Shown piece by piece: positions 1 to 4,875 of a stretch of DNA of 6,878 bases (position 1 is the first letter of the stretch; the number at the start of each line of letters is the position of its first letter). A model generated the notes under the pieces. It was not told the origin of the DNA and ran no database searches. It worked only from the letters and a program-made list of their open reading frames with translations. The position numbers and the translations under genes were made by a program. The DNA comes from Thermoplasmata archaeon (GTDB lineage Archaea > Thermoplasmatota > Thermoplasmata > Thermoplasmatales > Thermoplasmataceae). Location: positions 1 to 6,878 of the forward strand of contig JAJZXP010000284.1 in assembly GCA_021806345.1 (NCBI GenBank). The letters run 5' to 3'.

Positions 1-542
1 ACCTTTATATCCCTTAGATCTGTTTCTCGAAGTGCAATAAGGCAGTGATGGATTGGAATTGCCACCTCTCCAACTACCTTGAGGTTTGTGCTGATTAGGA
101 GATCGTTTACCTGCGTAACCTGGCCTTCTATGGAATTTTCTACCGGAACAATTCCCAGGTCAAAGTATCCTTGGCTAACACCGTTAAATACATCAGCAAA
201 TTCAATGCAAGGAATGGGAATCAGATTAGAATCGTACGTTTTAGCAGCAATCTCACTGTAGGCTCCATGTTCCCCCTGAAACCCAATTAAACGCAGATTC
301 TGAATTTGCAATCGCTTTGCTTCCATAATTATATCACTAAATAATTTCTCAGCAAATTCTCCCGATAAGAGATTGGAGGATTGTTGCTTTGCTCTGAGTA
401 ATATTTTTTCTTCCCGGTTAGAATCATGAATATTTGTTTTGAATCTTTTTGCCCTTATTGCCATTTCAAATCTCGTGTCTAGAAGTTTCAAAATCTCTGC
501 ATCTATAGAGTCTATTTTCTTTCTCAAATCTATCAAATTCAT
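1..542 (-). CDS. pheA: Fused chorismate mutase / prephenate dehydratase, 3' end cut by the window edge
   Basis: The two domains convert chorismate to prephenate and prephenate to phenylpyruvate in cytoplasmic phenylalanine synthesis. The first 180 codons are present. Residues 1-85 form an AroQ-type helical chorismate mutase: the residues matching the E. coli P-protein active site are visible as R7, R24, K35, D40, R43 and E44. From about residue 88 the prephenate dehydratase domain begins with LIGFQGEHGAYSEIAA, followed by the family hallmark GIVPVENSIEGQV and a VVGEVAIPIHHCLIA strand region. The rest of the dehydratase domain and any regulatory ACT domain lie outside the window. The ATG at 540-542 is chosen because the mutase helix begins at once and a purine-rich ribosome-binding tract lies just upstream. 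The family assignment is strong; whether phenylalanine regulates the enzyme cannot be seen here. Confidence 0.95.
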   Translation of the reverse strand, partial: MNLIDLRKKIDSIDAEILKLLDTRFEMAIRAKRFKTNIHDSNREEKILLRAKQQSSNLLSGEFAEKLFSDIIMEAKRLQIQNLRLIGFQGEHGAYSEIAAKTYDSNLIPIPCIEFADVFNGVSQGYFDLGIVPVENSIEGQVTQVNDLLISTNLKVVGEVAIPIHHCLIALRETDLRDIK

Positions 543-548
543 TGTTTT

Positions 549-561
549 ACCTTCCCTCCCC
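549..561 (-). promoter_or_regulatory. Purine-rich Shine-Dalgarno tract of pheA
   Basis: Read on the minus strand this is GGGGAGGGAAGGT, with AGGT ending 6 bases before the pheA ATG and GGAGG a little further out. It matches the archaeal anti-Shine-Dalgarno core. Its presence implies that pheA mRNA has a 5' leader, unlike the leaderless genes elsewhere in this window. Confidence 0.6.
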
Positions 562-1018
562 TTTTTTGCAATTTGTTTCGTTTCTTAATATGCCAGTTTG
601 TTCAGTGGAATTTTTAAGAGGATTTTCACTCAAATTTGTAAATTTTGAATTCTCAGATGTGTCTCTGATTAATTCGGAGCATTTTCCATTTAAAAAATAA
701 TTATTATTCATTTCAACACCAAAACAAAAGAATCGGATCAGTATGACAAAATGTCACTGCTGAATACGAATTCTATTATCAATACCTAAAACGAAAACTA
801 AAATCACAAAACGTTTCTCTAAAGTTTATAGAATTTAAGTTAATCTTCGTCATTCAGATAACTTTAGAATATTCAGGTTATTAAACCTTGTTTAAGCAAC
901 ACAAACAGTTTGGAAAAGTGTCTAAAAATCTGATTTAACTTTATGACCAAAAACTATCTTTAACAAAGATGAAGATTTTTTGTGCTTCATATTTTTCCAA
1001 GAATGGTCGGGAATATCA
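562..1018. other. AT-rich intergenic region with inverted repeats, no convincing gene
   Basis: This stretch lies between the divergent pheA and the 48-residue protein gene. It holds a hairpin-like repeat TGACA-AAA-TGTCA (744-756), a long-range inverted repeat TCTAAAGTT / AACTTTAGA (818-826 and 860-868), an 8-base palindrome GAATATTC (867-874) and TTAAAC-CTT-GTTTAA (881-895). A minus-strand 54-codon frame (547-711) runs up to pheA, but its Asn/Ser/Lys/Glu-rich product has no hydrophobic core and no TATA box at the expected distance, so it is not called. Short plus-strand frames, such as ATG 969 with 23 codons, are equally unsupported. The region may carry regulatory sites for pheA or an unrecognised RNA. 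Confidence 0.5.
582..593 (-). promoter_or_regulatory. Possible TATA box for pheA
   Basis: The minus strand reads CATATTAAGAAA, centred about 45 bases before the pheA ATG. A TATA box here would start transcription near position 562, giving a leader of about 20 bases that just contains the Shine-Dalgarno tract. This is consistent but not proven; other AT-rich stretches lie further upstream. Confidence 0.35.
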
Positions 1019-1020
1019 AA

Positions 1021-1032
1021 ATATTTATATTT
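1021..1032 (+). promoter_or_regulatory. TATA box of the 48-residue protein gene
   Basis: The sequence ATATTTATATTT is centred about 26 bases before the ATG at 1052. In archaea this spacing places transcription initiation at the start codon itself, so the mRNA is probably leaderless. It also argues against any start upstream of 1052. Confidence 0.65.
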
Positions 1033-1051
1033 ATCGCTAAGATTGTTAAAT

Positions 1052-1198
1052 ATGGGACTTAGCAAAAGGGATCTGACAAGAAAGAAAAAGAGTCTTGAGG
1101 ATAAATTAGCAGAATTAGAAGCAAAAGCAAAGAAGAACCCTATGGATAAGAATATACAATACGAAATAGAGCAACTGAAAAAGAAAATAGCAAAATAA
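1052..1198 (+). CDS. Small basic helical-hairpin protein (48 residues), function unknown
   Basis: The family is not recognised. The product is 48 residues, rich in Lys/Arg (15) over Asp/Glu (8). It has two predicted amphipathic helices: residues 7-28 with L8, L15, L19 and L22, and residues 31-47 with I35, I39, L42 and I46. They are separated by an N29-P30 turn, which suggests an antiparallel helical hairpin or short coiled coil, perhaps binding nucleic acid or a protein partner. The frame is open upstream to a TTG at 980, but the TATA box at 1021-1032 lies inside that extension and sits 26 bases before ATG 1052, so 1052 is taken as the true start. It is probably the first gene of a transcript that runs into the decayed frame after it. 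It is short but has good promoter support. Confidence 0.65.
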   Translation: MGLSKRDLTRKKKSLEDKLAELEAKAKKNPMDKNIQYEIEQLKKKIAK

Positions 1199-1210
1199 CA
1201 ATTTTGACCT

Positions 1211-1216
1211 AGGTGA
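1211..1216 (+). promoter_or_regulatory. Shine-Dalgarno-like AGGTGA without a start codon
   Basis: AGGTGA lies 12 bases after the stop of the 48-residue gene, where a second cistron would need a ribosome-binding site. The codon at the matching distance downstream (1224-1226) is ATC, followed at once by an in-frame TGA. The same kind of site, AGGTGAT at 2651-2657, is followed by a real ATG at the same spacing. Confidence 0.4.
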
Positions 1217-1223
1217 CTTAAAA

Positions 1224-1415
1224 ATCTGATACTGGTCCATAAAGGCCAATGGAGAGATTAGCAAGTGTACCGTGACATTATACGGTGAGATTAACTCAAT
1301 AGGCCACGTGTCCGCGGATGGAAAGTTGAAAATTGATCAGGATAATTTTGAATACTGGGTTAGGGGTCAATATAGTGGCACCGAAAGTGAATTGTCCTGC
1401 CCCTATATTCACTAA
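1224..1415 (+). pseudogene. Decayed small gene or start-less open frame, about 61 codons
   Basis: From 1230 to the TAA at 1413-1415 one frame stays open for 61 codons. It reads like a folded protein: alternating hydrophobic residues (CTVTLYGEINSIGHVSADGK, then KLKIDQDNFEYWVRGQYSG), aromatic residues and two cysteines, suggesting mostly beta structure. It has no ATG. An AGGTGA site at 1211-1216 points to a start near 1224, but that codon is ATC and the next is TGA. The simplest reading is a small second cistron whose start has decayed. Alternatives are a GTG start at 1272 giving 47 residues (a GGAG lies upstream but about 17 bases away) or a chance frame. The family is not recognised. Confidence 0.4.
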
Positions 1416-1425
1416 ATTTAATATG
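1413..1425 (+). promoter_or_regulatory. Probable TATA box of the MFS exporter gene
   Basis: TAAATTTAATATG lies 25-37 bases before ATG 1450. Taken with the usual archaeal spacing it predicts transcription starting at about 1445-1447, downstream of the alternative TTG at 1441. It overlaps the end of the decayed frame before it. Confidence 0.45.
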
Positions 1426-1449
1426 AATAGAATATTTTAGTTGATTGAA

Positions 1450-2652
1450 ATGGAAAAAAGGAGCAGGTATTCAAGAAATTTTAAATTGTTGCTTGCAGGA
1501 GCCAATATTAACAATATCTCCACTAGTATGATGCTTGTACTTTTTCCGTGGATAATACTTACCCTAACCAATTCGTCTTTTTTGGCTGGCATAGAGTTGG
1601 CCCTATCTGATATTCCCCTACTCTTCAGTTTTCTTGTGGGGTATTATCTAACAAAAGTCAAAAGAAAAAAGGCCATTTACGTGGTAACAACAGGCGTAAG
1701 GGCACTAACACTATTATTTATCTTCTTTGTTTTTCTGACTGGGAATGAGATATATGAACTGGTCTCTATATTCATAGGGTACTTTATTACATCCTGGACT
1801 GAAGATGTTGGGGGCCAAATTTCTAACTACTGGATTAAGGATTTTTTAGCGGAGGATCAATACAAAAGGGCAACTTCCTTAAGCCACATATTGAGTATGG
1901 TAATTTATTTGATAAGTTATATTTTAGCGGGAGCATTCATTGCTATCGGAATTGGTTTTGCCTTTCCAGTTTTAATATTAGGATTTGCGCTAGCCACAAT
2001 TATTCATATATTTATTCAACCCAAATCCTATGAAATTCAAAATGAGCAAAGACACTCACTCAGGGATGGTTTTTCGTTCATTTGGAAAAATAAGATTTTA
2101 CGCATATTGATGGTTGAAATGCTTTTAATAAGCTTGGGGTTTGGAGGTTTTATAATTCTTATAGAATCACTTGTAAAGTTCAGATATGGAGGTTCCTCCT
2201 TTATTCTTACCTCTCTTCTTGTTGGTGCTATGATTGGTGGAATCTTTGGTGCAAAACTGGGTGGAAAAATCCGGGGAAATCCTAAAGTTTTTTTGAGCAC
2301 GATGATATTTATTCAAATTATAATTGTAGTAATTATACCATTCATTCCCAGTTACGTTTGGTTAATACCTGATTTTTTCATTTTACAGTTAACTAATTCA
2401 GCCCATAATGTAATATTCAGCACACTTTTTTTAAAAGCTACCCCGAAGGATTACATGATGCAGATAAGTGGAGCCCACAAGACACTAGCTCTCTTTCCAG
2501 CAGTTATTTCAAGTTTAATAATTGGAGCAATCGTGGAATTTGTTTCTTTGGACGTGACCTTCTACTTTATTGCCATATTGACTGGAATTACGTTCTGTTT
2601 TGTTTTTACATCTGGAGAACTAGGGAAAATCAGTCTAAAAGAACAGAGTTAG
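1450..2652 (+). CDS. Major facilitator superfamily transporter, MFS_3 / drug-exporter type
   Basis: This is a 400-residue integral membrane protein with about 11-12 hydrophobic helices in two halves, the usual MFS length and layout. Helix 1 (about 12-38) ends in an LTNSS element, followed by AGIELALSDIPLLFSFLVGY. This is the pattern of the MFS_3 group that includes macrolide efflux MefA-type and EntS-type exporters. A degenerate motif A follows helix 2, GYYLTKVKRKK at 64-74, lacking the usual Asp-Arg. A basic loop at about 190-218 (KSYEIQNEQRHSLRDGFSFI) separates the halves. The substrate cannot be read from the sequence; proton-driven export of a small hydrophobic compound is the family expectation. 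A TTG at 1441 would add three residues, but the upstream TATA box favours ATG 1450. The stop overlaps an AGGTGAT site for a possible tiny downstream frame. Confidence 0.85.
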   Translation: MEKRSRYSRNFKLLLAGANINNISTSMMLVLFPWIILTLTNSSFLAGIELALSDIPLLFSFLVGYYLTKVKRKKAIYVVTTGVRALTLLFIFFVFLTGNEIYELVSIFIGYFITSWTEDVGGQISNYWIKDFLAEDQYKRATSLSHILSMVIYLISYILAGAFIAIGIGFAFPVLILGFALATIIHIFIQPKSYEIQNEQRHSLRDGFSFIWKNKILRILMVEMLLISLGFGGFIILIESLVKFRYGGSSFILTSLLVGAMIGGIFGAKLGGKIRGNPKVFLSTMIFIQIIIVVIIPFIPSYVWLIPDFFILQLTNSAHNVIFSTLFLKATPKDYMMQISGAHKTLALFPAVISSLIIGAIVEFVSLDVTFYFIAILTGITFCFVFTSGELGKISLKEQS

Positions 2653-2663
2653 GTGATTTCAAA

Positions 2664-2735
2664 ATGAGTACAACTCTTATTACCTCGACTAATACAATTG
2701 ACTCTGGAATGCCAAAGATGTTGATAATAGCCTAA
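2664..2735 (+). CDS. Possible 23-residue peptide after the MFS gene
   Basis: An ATG at 2664 opens a 23-codon frame to TAA at 2733-2735. The case for translation is the AGGTGAT Shine-Dalgarno-like site at 2651-2657, overlapping the MFS stop codon and 6 bases before this ATG, which suggests translational coupling. The peptide begins MSTTLITSTNTIDSG and ends in a short hydrophobic stretch; no family is recognised. It may be a chance frame, or the remnant of a longer gene. Confidence 0.22.
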   Translation: MSTTLITSTNTIDSGMPKMLIIA

Positions 2736-2754
2736 CTTTTTTAAACTGGTTTAA
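2735..2754 (+). terminator. Possible terminator after the MFS gene
   Basis: A run of six T (2737-2742) runs into the inverted repeat TTAAAC-TG-GTTTAA (2741-2754). Archaeal termination is favoured by T-rich stretches, and the repeat could also serve transcripts arriving from the tRNA-Leu gene on the other strand. The support is positional only. Confidence 0.3.
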
Positions 2755-2797
2755 CTGAAATTTCAAAATCTTTGAATGCTGCGTTCCATTCTTACTA

Positions 2798-2882
2798 TGC
2801 AGAGGGAGGGATTTGAACCCTCGTATCCCTACGGAACCAGACCCTCAATCTGGCGCCTTTGACCAATCTCGACAACCTCTGC
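2798..2882 (-). tRNA. tRNA-Leu, anticodon GAG
   Basis: The minus strand folds as a class II tRNA of 85 bases. The acceptor stem is GCAGAGG paired with CCTCTGC, with discriminator A at 2798. The D arm contains a GGTC loop element. The anticodon stem is CCAGA/TCTGG around the loop TTGAGGG, with anticodon GAG at 2844-2846. A long variable arm of about 14-15 bases follows, and the T arm is GAGGG-TTCAAAT-CCCTC. The long variable arm and the GAG anticodon agree on leucine, reading CUC and CUU codons. No CCA is encoded (the next bases are TAG) and no intron is present. Confidence 0.95.
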
Positions 2883-2904
2883 TTGCCTTAGGAAATAATC
2901 TATG

Positions 2905-2915
2905 GCTTATTTAAC
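2905..2915 (-). promoter_or_regulatory. TATA box of tRNA-Leu
   Basis: The minus strand reads GTTAAATAAGC, centred about 28 bases before the mature tRNA 5' end. It abuts the last codon of the potassium channel gene (stop at 2916-2918), so the tRNA probably has its own promoter squeezed into the 33-base gap, though read-through from the channel gene is also possible. Confidence 0.5.
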
Positions 2916-3947
2916 TTATGATTGTTTACTATCCTTTTCAAGCAACAGAACTGGTTCTCCATTGTAAATTTCATCATCGTTGGGGCGGAGAACAAATTCA
3001 TCTCCTTTCCTTACAGCTATCACTTTTCTCTCATTGTTTTCCTCTATCTTGAAAATATCTCTAAATGGTTTATTGGAATGTTTTGGGAATTGTGTTTCTC
3101 TTATGTCCATGATATCCTCATGAGAAAGAAGAGCAGAAATAAATTTCCATGAACCAGGATTCTTTATGAGTTTGACCATTGTATTGGAACTCATTTCGCC
3201 CCGAACTAAGATTTCGTCAGCTCCTGATTCTTTTGCGTGTATTCTGCTGGTTTTGTTCAATATCTCTATGATTACGTTAACTTCCGGGTTCAATTTCTTT
3301 GCTGTCATGCATATTAATATTGATTCCGCATCTATTGCAAGAGAGTCACTTGACCCATACTTCTCGTTTGGAAATATTATAACTGTATGACAGTTGTGAA
3401 TTCCAGCTCTTTCCATATCCCCATATTCCAGAGGATTTCCCCTTACATATTCCATATTCTCCTTTTCCCTATTCGGAGGCTCCATTCCTAAAACAATAAA
3501 AGGATCCTTCTCCCCGGCAATGTTGTCCAGTACATCCGCATGCTTGCTTGAATAGTTACATATCACAATATGATCTTTCATTTTAGTTCTCACCTGACCC
3601 AAACGCTTCAATAATTTTGCGTCAATAATTTCTGCACCTATTGATACAAGAAGGAGGCTGAAGCTCCCCACTCCAAAAATCATGATGAATATACCATTGA
3701 TTTTTCCTTCTGCTCCAACAATGGCAACGTCACCATATCCGACTGTTGTTACAGTTTGCATTGTCCACCAGACAGAGTTGAGAATTGAATGAATGCCTGA
3801 ACTGGGGATGGGATTTTCGATTAAGTATTCGGAAATAACACTGTATATCAAAATAGAAATGGCTACTAGAATGGTTTTGCCGAGGTTGTGTTTAAGAATT
3901 GCCTTCAATTTGTAAAGTAAAGACTGAACGTCTGCCAATATATCCAT
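2916..3947 (-). CDS. Two-helix potassium channel with cytoplasmic RCK (TrkA-N/TrkA-C) domains
   Basis: This is a K+-selective channel of the MthK type, 343 residues, complete. The first membrane helix spans about 24-43. A pore helix with WWTMQT leads into the selectivity filter TVGYGD at 68-73, and the second helix spans about 84-107. A TrkA-N/RCK nucleotide-fold domain starts at 124 (KDHIVICNYSSKHADVL), and a TrkA-C domain occupies about 260-340 (ending near KVIAVRKGDEFVLRPNDDEI). The first glycine of the RCK loop is replaced by N131, and the acidic Ca2+ site of MthK is not clearly conserved, so the gating ligand may differ. The protein probably forms a tetramer with an octameric gating ring. 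The gene lies 30 bases after the Cys-rich microprotein gene and could share its transcript. An AT-rich TATA-like stretch at 3959-3971 may also serve it. Confidence 0.93.
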   Translation of the reverse strand: MDILADVQSLLYKLKAILKHNLGKTILVAISILIYSVISEYLIENPIPSSGIHSILNSVWWTMQTVTTVGYGDVAIVGAEGKINGIFIMIFGVGSFSLLLVSIGAEIIDAKLLKRLGQVRTKMKDHIVICNYSSKHADVLDNIAGEKDPFIVLGMEPPNREKENMEYVRGNPLEYGDMERAGIHNCHTVIIFPNEKYGSSDSLAIDAESILICMTAKKLNPEVNVIIEILNKTSRIHAKESGADEILVRGEMSSNTMVKLIKNPGSWKFISALLSHEDIMDIRETQFPKHSNKPFRDIFKIEENNERKVIAVRKGDEFVLRPNDDEIYNGEPVLLLEKDSKQS

Positions 3948-3977
3948 ATTTAGGTAATAATTATAATATTTCTCATC

Positions 3978-4097
3978 TTAGAAGCCTTGGCAGCAGTCAA
4001 GCATAACTAAGTGACCACAGATAGGGCAAGCTTGTTGATGTCTGAACTCATAGCACATCTGACAATTGCAGGGTTCATCAAAACATTCCTCGCACAT
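3978..4097 (-). CDS. Cysteine-rich microprotein (39 residues), probable zinc or metal binder
   Basis: This gene is very short, with an ATG at 4095-4097 and TAA at 3978-3980. Nine of 39 residues are cysteine (C2, C5, C10, C12, C15, C24, C27, C35, C36), plus H20 and H29. They form C-x-x-C, C-x-C-x-x-C, CPICG and CC clusters. CPICG is a typical zinc-knuckle half-site, and the overall density recalls zinc ribbons or small metallothioneins, enough to bind two metal ions. There is no signal peptide or hydrophobic helix. A TATA box centred 26 bases before the ATG (4118-4128) supports a leaderless mRNA and this start. The gene is divergent from a predicted membrane transporter-like gene and lies 30 bases upstream of the potassium channel on the same strand. 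No named family is assigned. The cysteine pattern and promoter make chance unlikely. Confidence 0.72.
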   Translation of the reverse strand: MCEECFDEPCNCQMCYEFRHQQACPICGHLVMLDCCQGF

Positions 4098-4117
4098 GCT
4101 AATCAATTTCTAATCTG

Positions 4118-4128
4118 TTAATAAATTT
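4118..4128 (-). promoter_or_regulatory. TATA box of the Cys-rich microprotein gene
   Basis: The minus strand reads AAATTTATTAA, centred 26 bases before the ATG at 4097, the spacing expected for a leaderless archaeal transcript. It lies within an 87-base divergent promoter region shared with the plus-strand gene at 4185. Confidence 0.6.
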
Positions 4129-4156
4129 GTTTCCTTTTTGCAGAATTAATGTAAGA

Positions 4157-4166
4157 TTTTAATAAC
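4157..4166 (+). promoter_or_regulatory. Probable TATA box of the E-x-x-E-A membrane protein gene
   Basis: TTTTAATAAC lies about 24-25 bases before the GTG at 4185, consistent with a leaderless start there. An ATG four bases earlier (4181) reads only ATG TGT GAT TAA and is not a usable start. Confidence 0.45.
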
Positions 4167-4184
4167 ATATCTAATTCACGATGT

Positions 4185-4874
4185 GTGATTAATTTCGATT
4201 TGGCAATTTTTCTTGCTGCAATGGGAATAATACTGCTTGAAATGTCAGAAGCCTCAGCTATTTCAATGACACTTTCCGTGGAGTCCAAATCAAACGTCCC
4301 GTTGCTTGCAGCTTCCCTCGGCGTAATAGTTGTGCTTATACCCACCTCAATTGTTGGTTCGGCCATTTCACTTCTTCCAATTTTATACGTTAGACTGGTG
4401 TCCGCGACACTCCTCTTATATTTCGCCCAAAGACTGGCAAAAAGTGCAAAGAGATCTATGAAATGGCAACATATGAAGAGCTTTCCAAAGTCTCATAAGG
4501 AGGAAAAAACGGATACTGGGATAGTTCTCACAGCATTCACTGCAGGAGTAATAGAGGCATTTGAGGCTGCTATAGTTCTTGTGGGACTGTACCCTCAAGG
4601 ATATGATTCCACTCTCATAGGGATAGTTGTTGGTGTTGTGCTTGTTATCGTGTTTTCCATAGTGCTAAGATCTCAAATAAGAAAGGTAAAGCAGGCAATC
4701 ATGAAGGTTGTGGTATCTTCTTTGCTTTTGGCGTTTTCAGCCTTTTGGTATATAGAGTGTGTAAAGGTGATCAGTGATCTTTTATTGATCCCGCTTTTTA
4801 TGTTTTTCTTTGCTCTGGTTTATCTGTATTCTACCTATGGATTAAAGGATATGAAAACAGAGACACCAAATTAA
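4185..4874 (+). CDS. Predicted membrane protein with duplicated E-x-x-E-A motif, possible metal-ion transporter
   Basis: This is a 229-residue protein with about six or seven membrane helices (approximately 5-30, 37-57, 59-82, 112-136, 143-161, 171-190 and 195-217), split by a basic-polar loop at about 83-110. Each half opens with a helix carrying an acidic pair: E19-M-S-E22-A and E124-A-F-E127-A. This indicates an ancient internal duplication. Paired glutamates in repeated helices are typical of cation transporters such as FTR1 (R-E-x-x-E) and GDT1/UPF0016 (E-x-G-D). This protein matches neither motif exactly and resembles the uncharacterised COG4280-type membrane proteins as far as can be recalled. 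The substrate is unknown; a divalent metal is an inference. The start is GTG, supported by an upstream TATA-like stretch. Its stop is one base from the stop of the convergent neighbour. Confidence 0.8.
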   Translation: MINFDLAIFLAAMGIILLEMSEASAISMTLSVESKSNVPLLAASLGVIVVLIPTSIVGSAISLLPILYVRLVSATLLLYFAQRLAKSAKRSMKWQHMKSFPKSHKEEKTDTGIVLTAFTAGVIEAFEAAIVLVGLYPQGYDSTLIGIVVGVVLVIVFSIVLRSQIRKVKQAIMKVVVSSLLLAFSAFWYIECVKVISDLLLIPLFMFFFALVYLYSTYGLKDMKTETPN

Positions 4875-4875
4875 A

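Noticed and set aside
79..261. 60-codon plus-strand frame
   Set aside because: It is antisense to the clear prephenate dehydratase domain of pheA, with no family resemblance.
969..1040. 23-codon plus-strand frame from ATG 969
   Set aside because: It overlaps the TATA box of the 48-residue gene and has no ribosome-binding site or recognisable content.
923..1230. 12-base direct repeat TAAAAATCTGAT at 923-934 and 1219-1230
   Set aside because: One such pair is about what chance gives in an AT-rich window of this size, and nothing symmetrical surrounds it.
2037..2300. 87-codon minus-strand frame inside the MFS gene
   Set aside because: It is a shadow of the transporter coding sequence on the opposite strand.
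2798..2882. tRNA-Leu as an integration site for a mobile element
   Set aside because: No second copy of the tRNA 3' end, integrase or other mobile gene was seen in the window.
2922..3390. Two plus-strand frames (2922-3152 and 3166-3390) over the potassium channel gene
   Set aside because: Both are antisense to well-defined RCK domain sequence.
4118..4366. 82-codon minus-strand frame at the divergent promoter
   Set aside because: It is antisense to the first helices of the E-x-x-E-A protein and runs through the promoter region; no family features.
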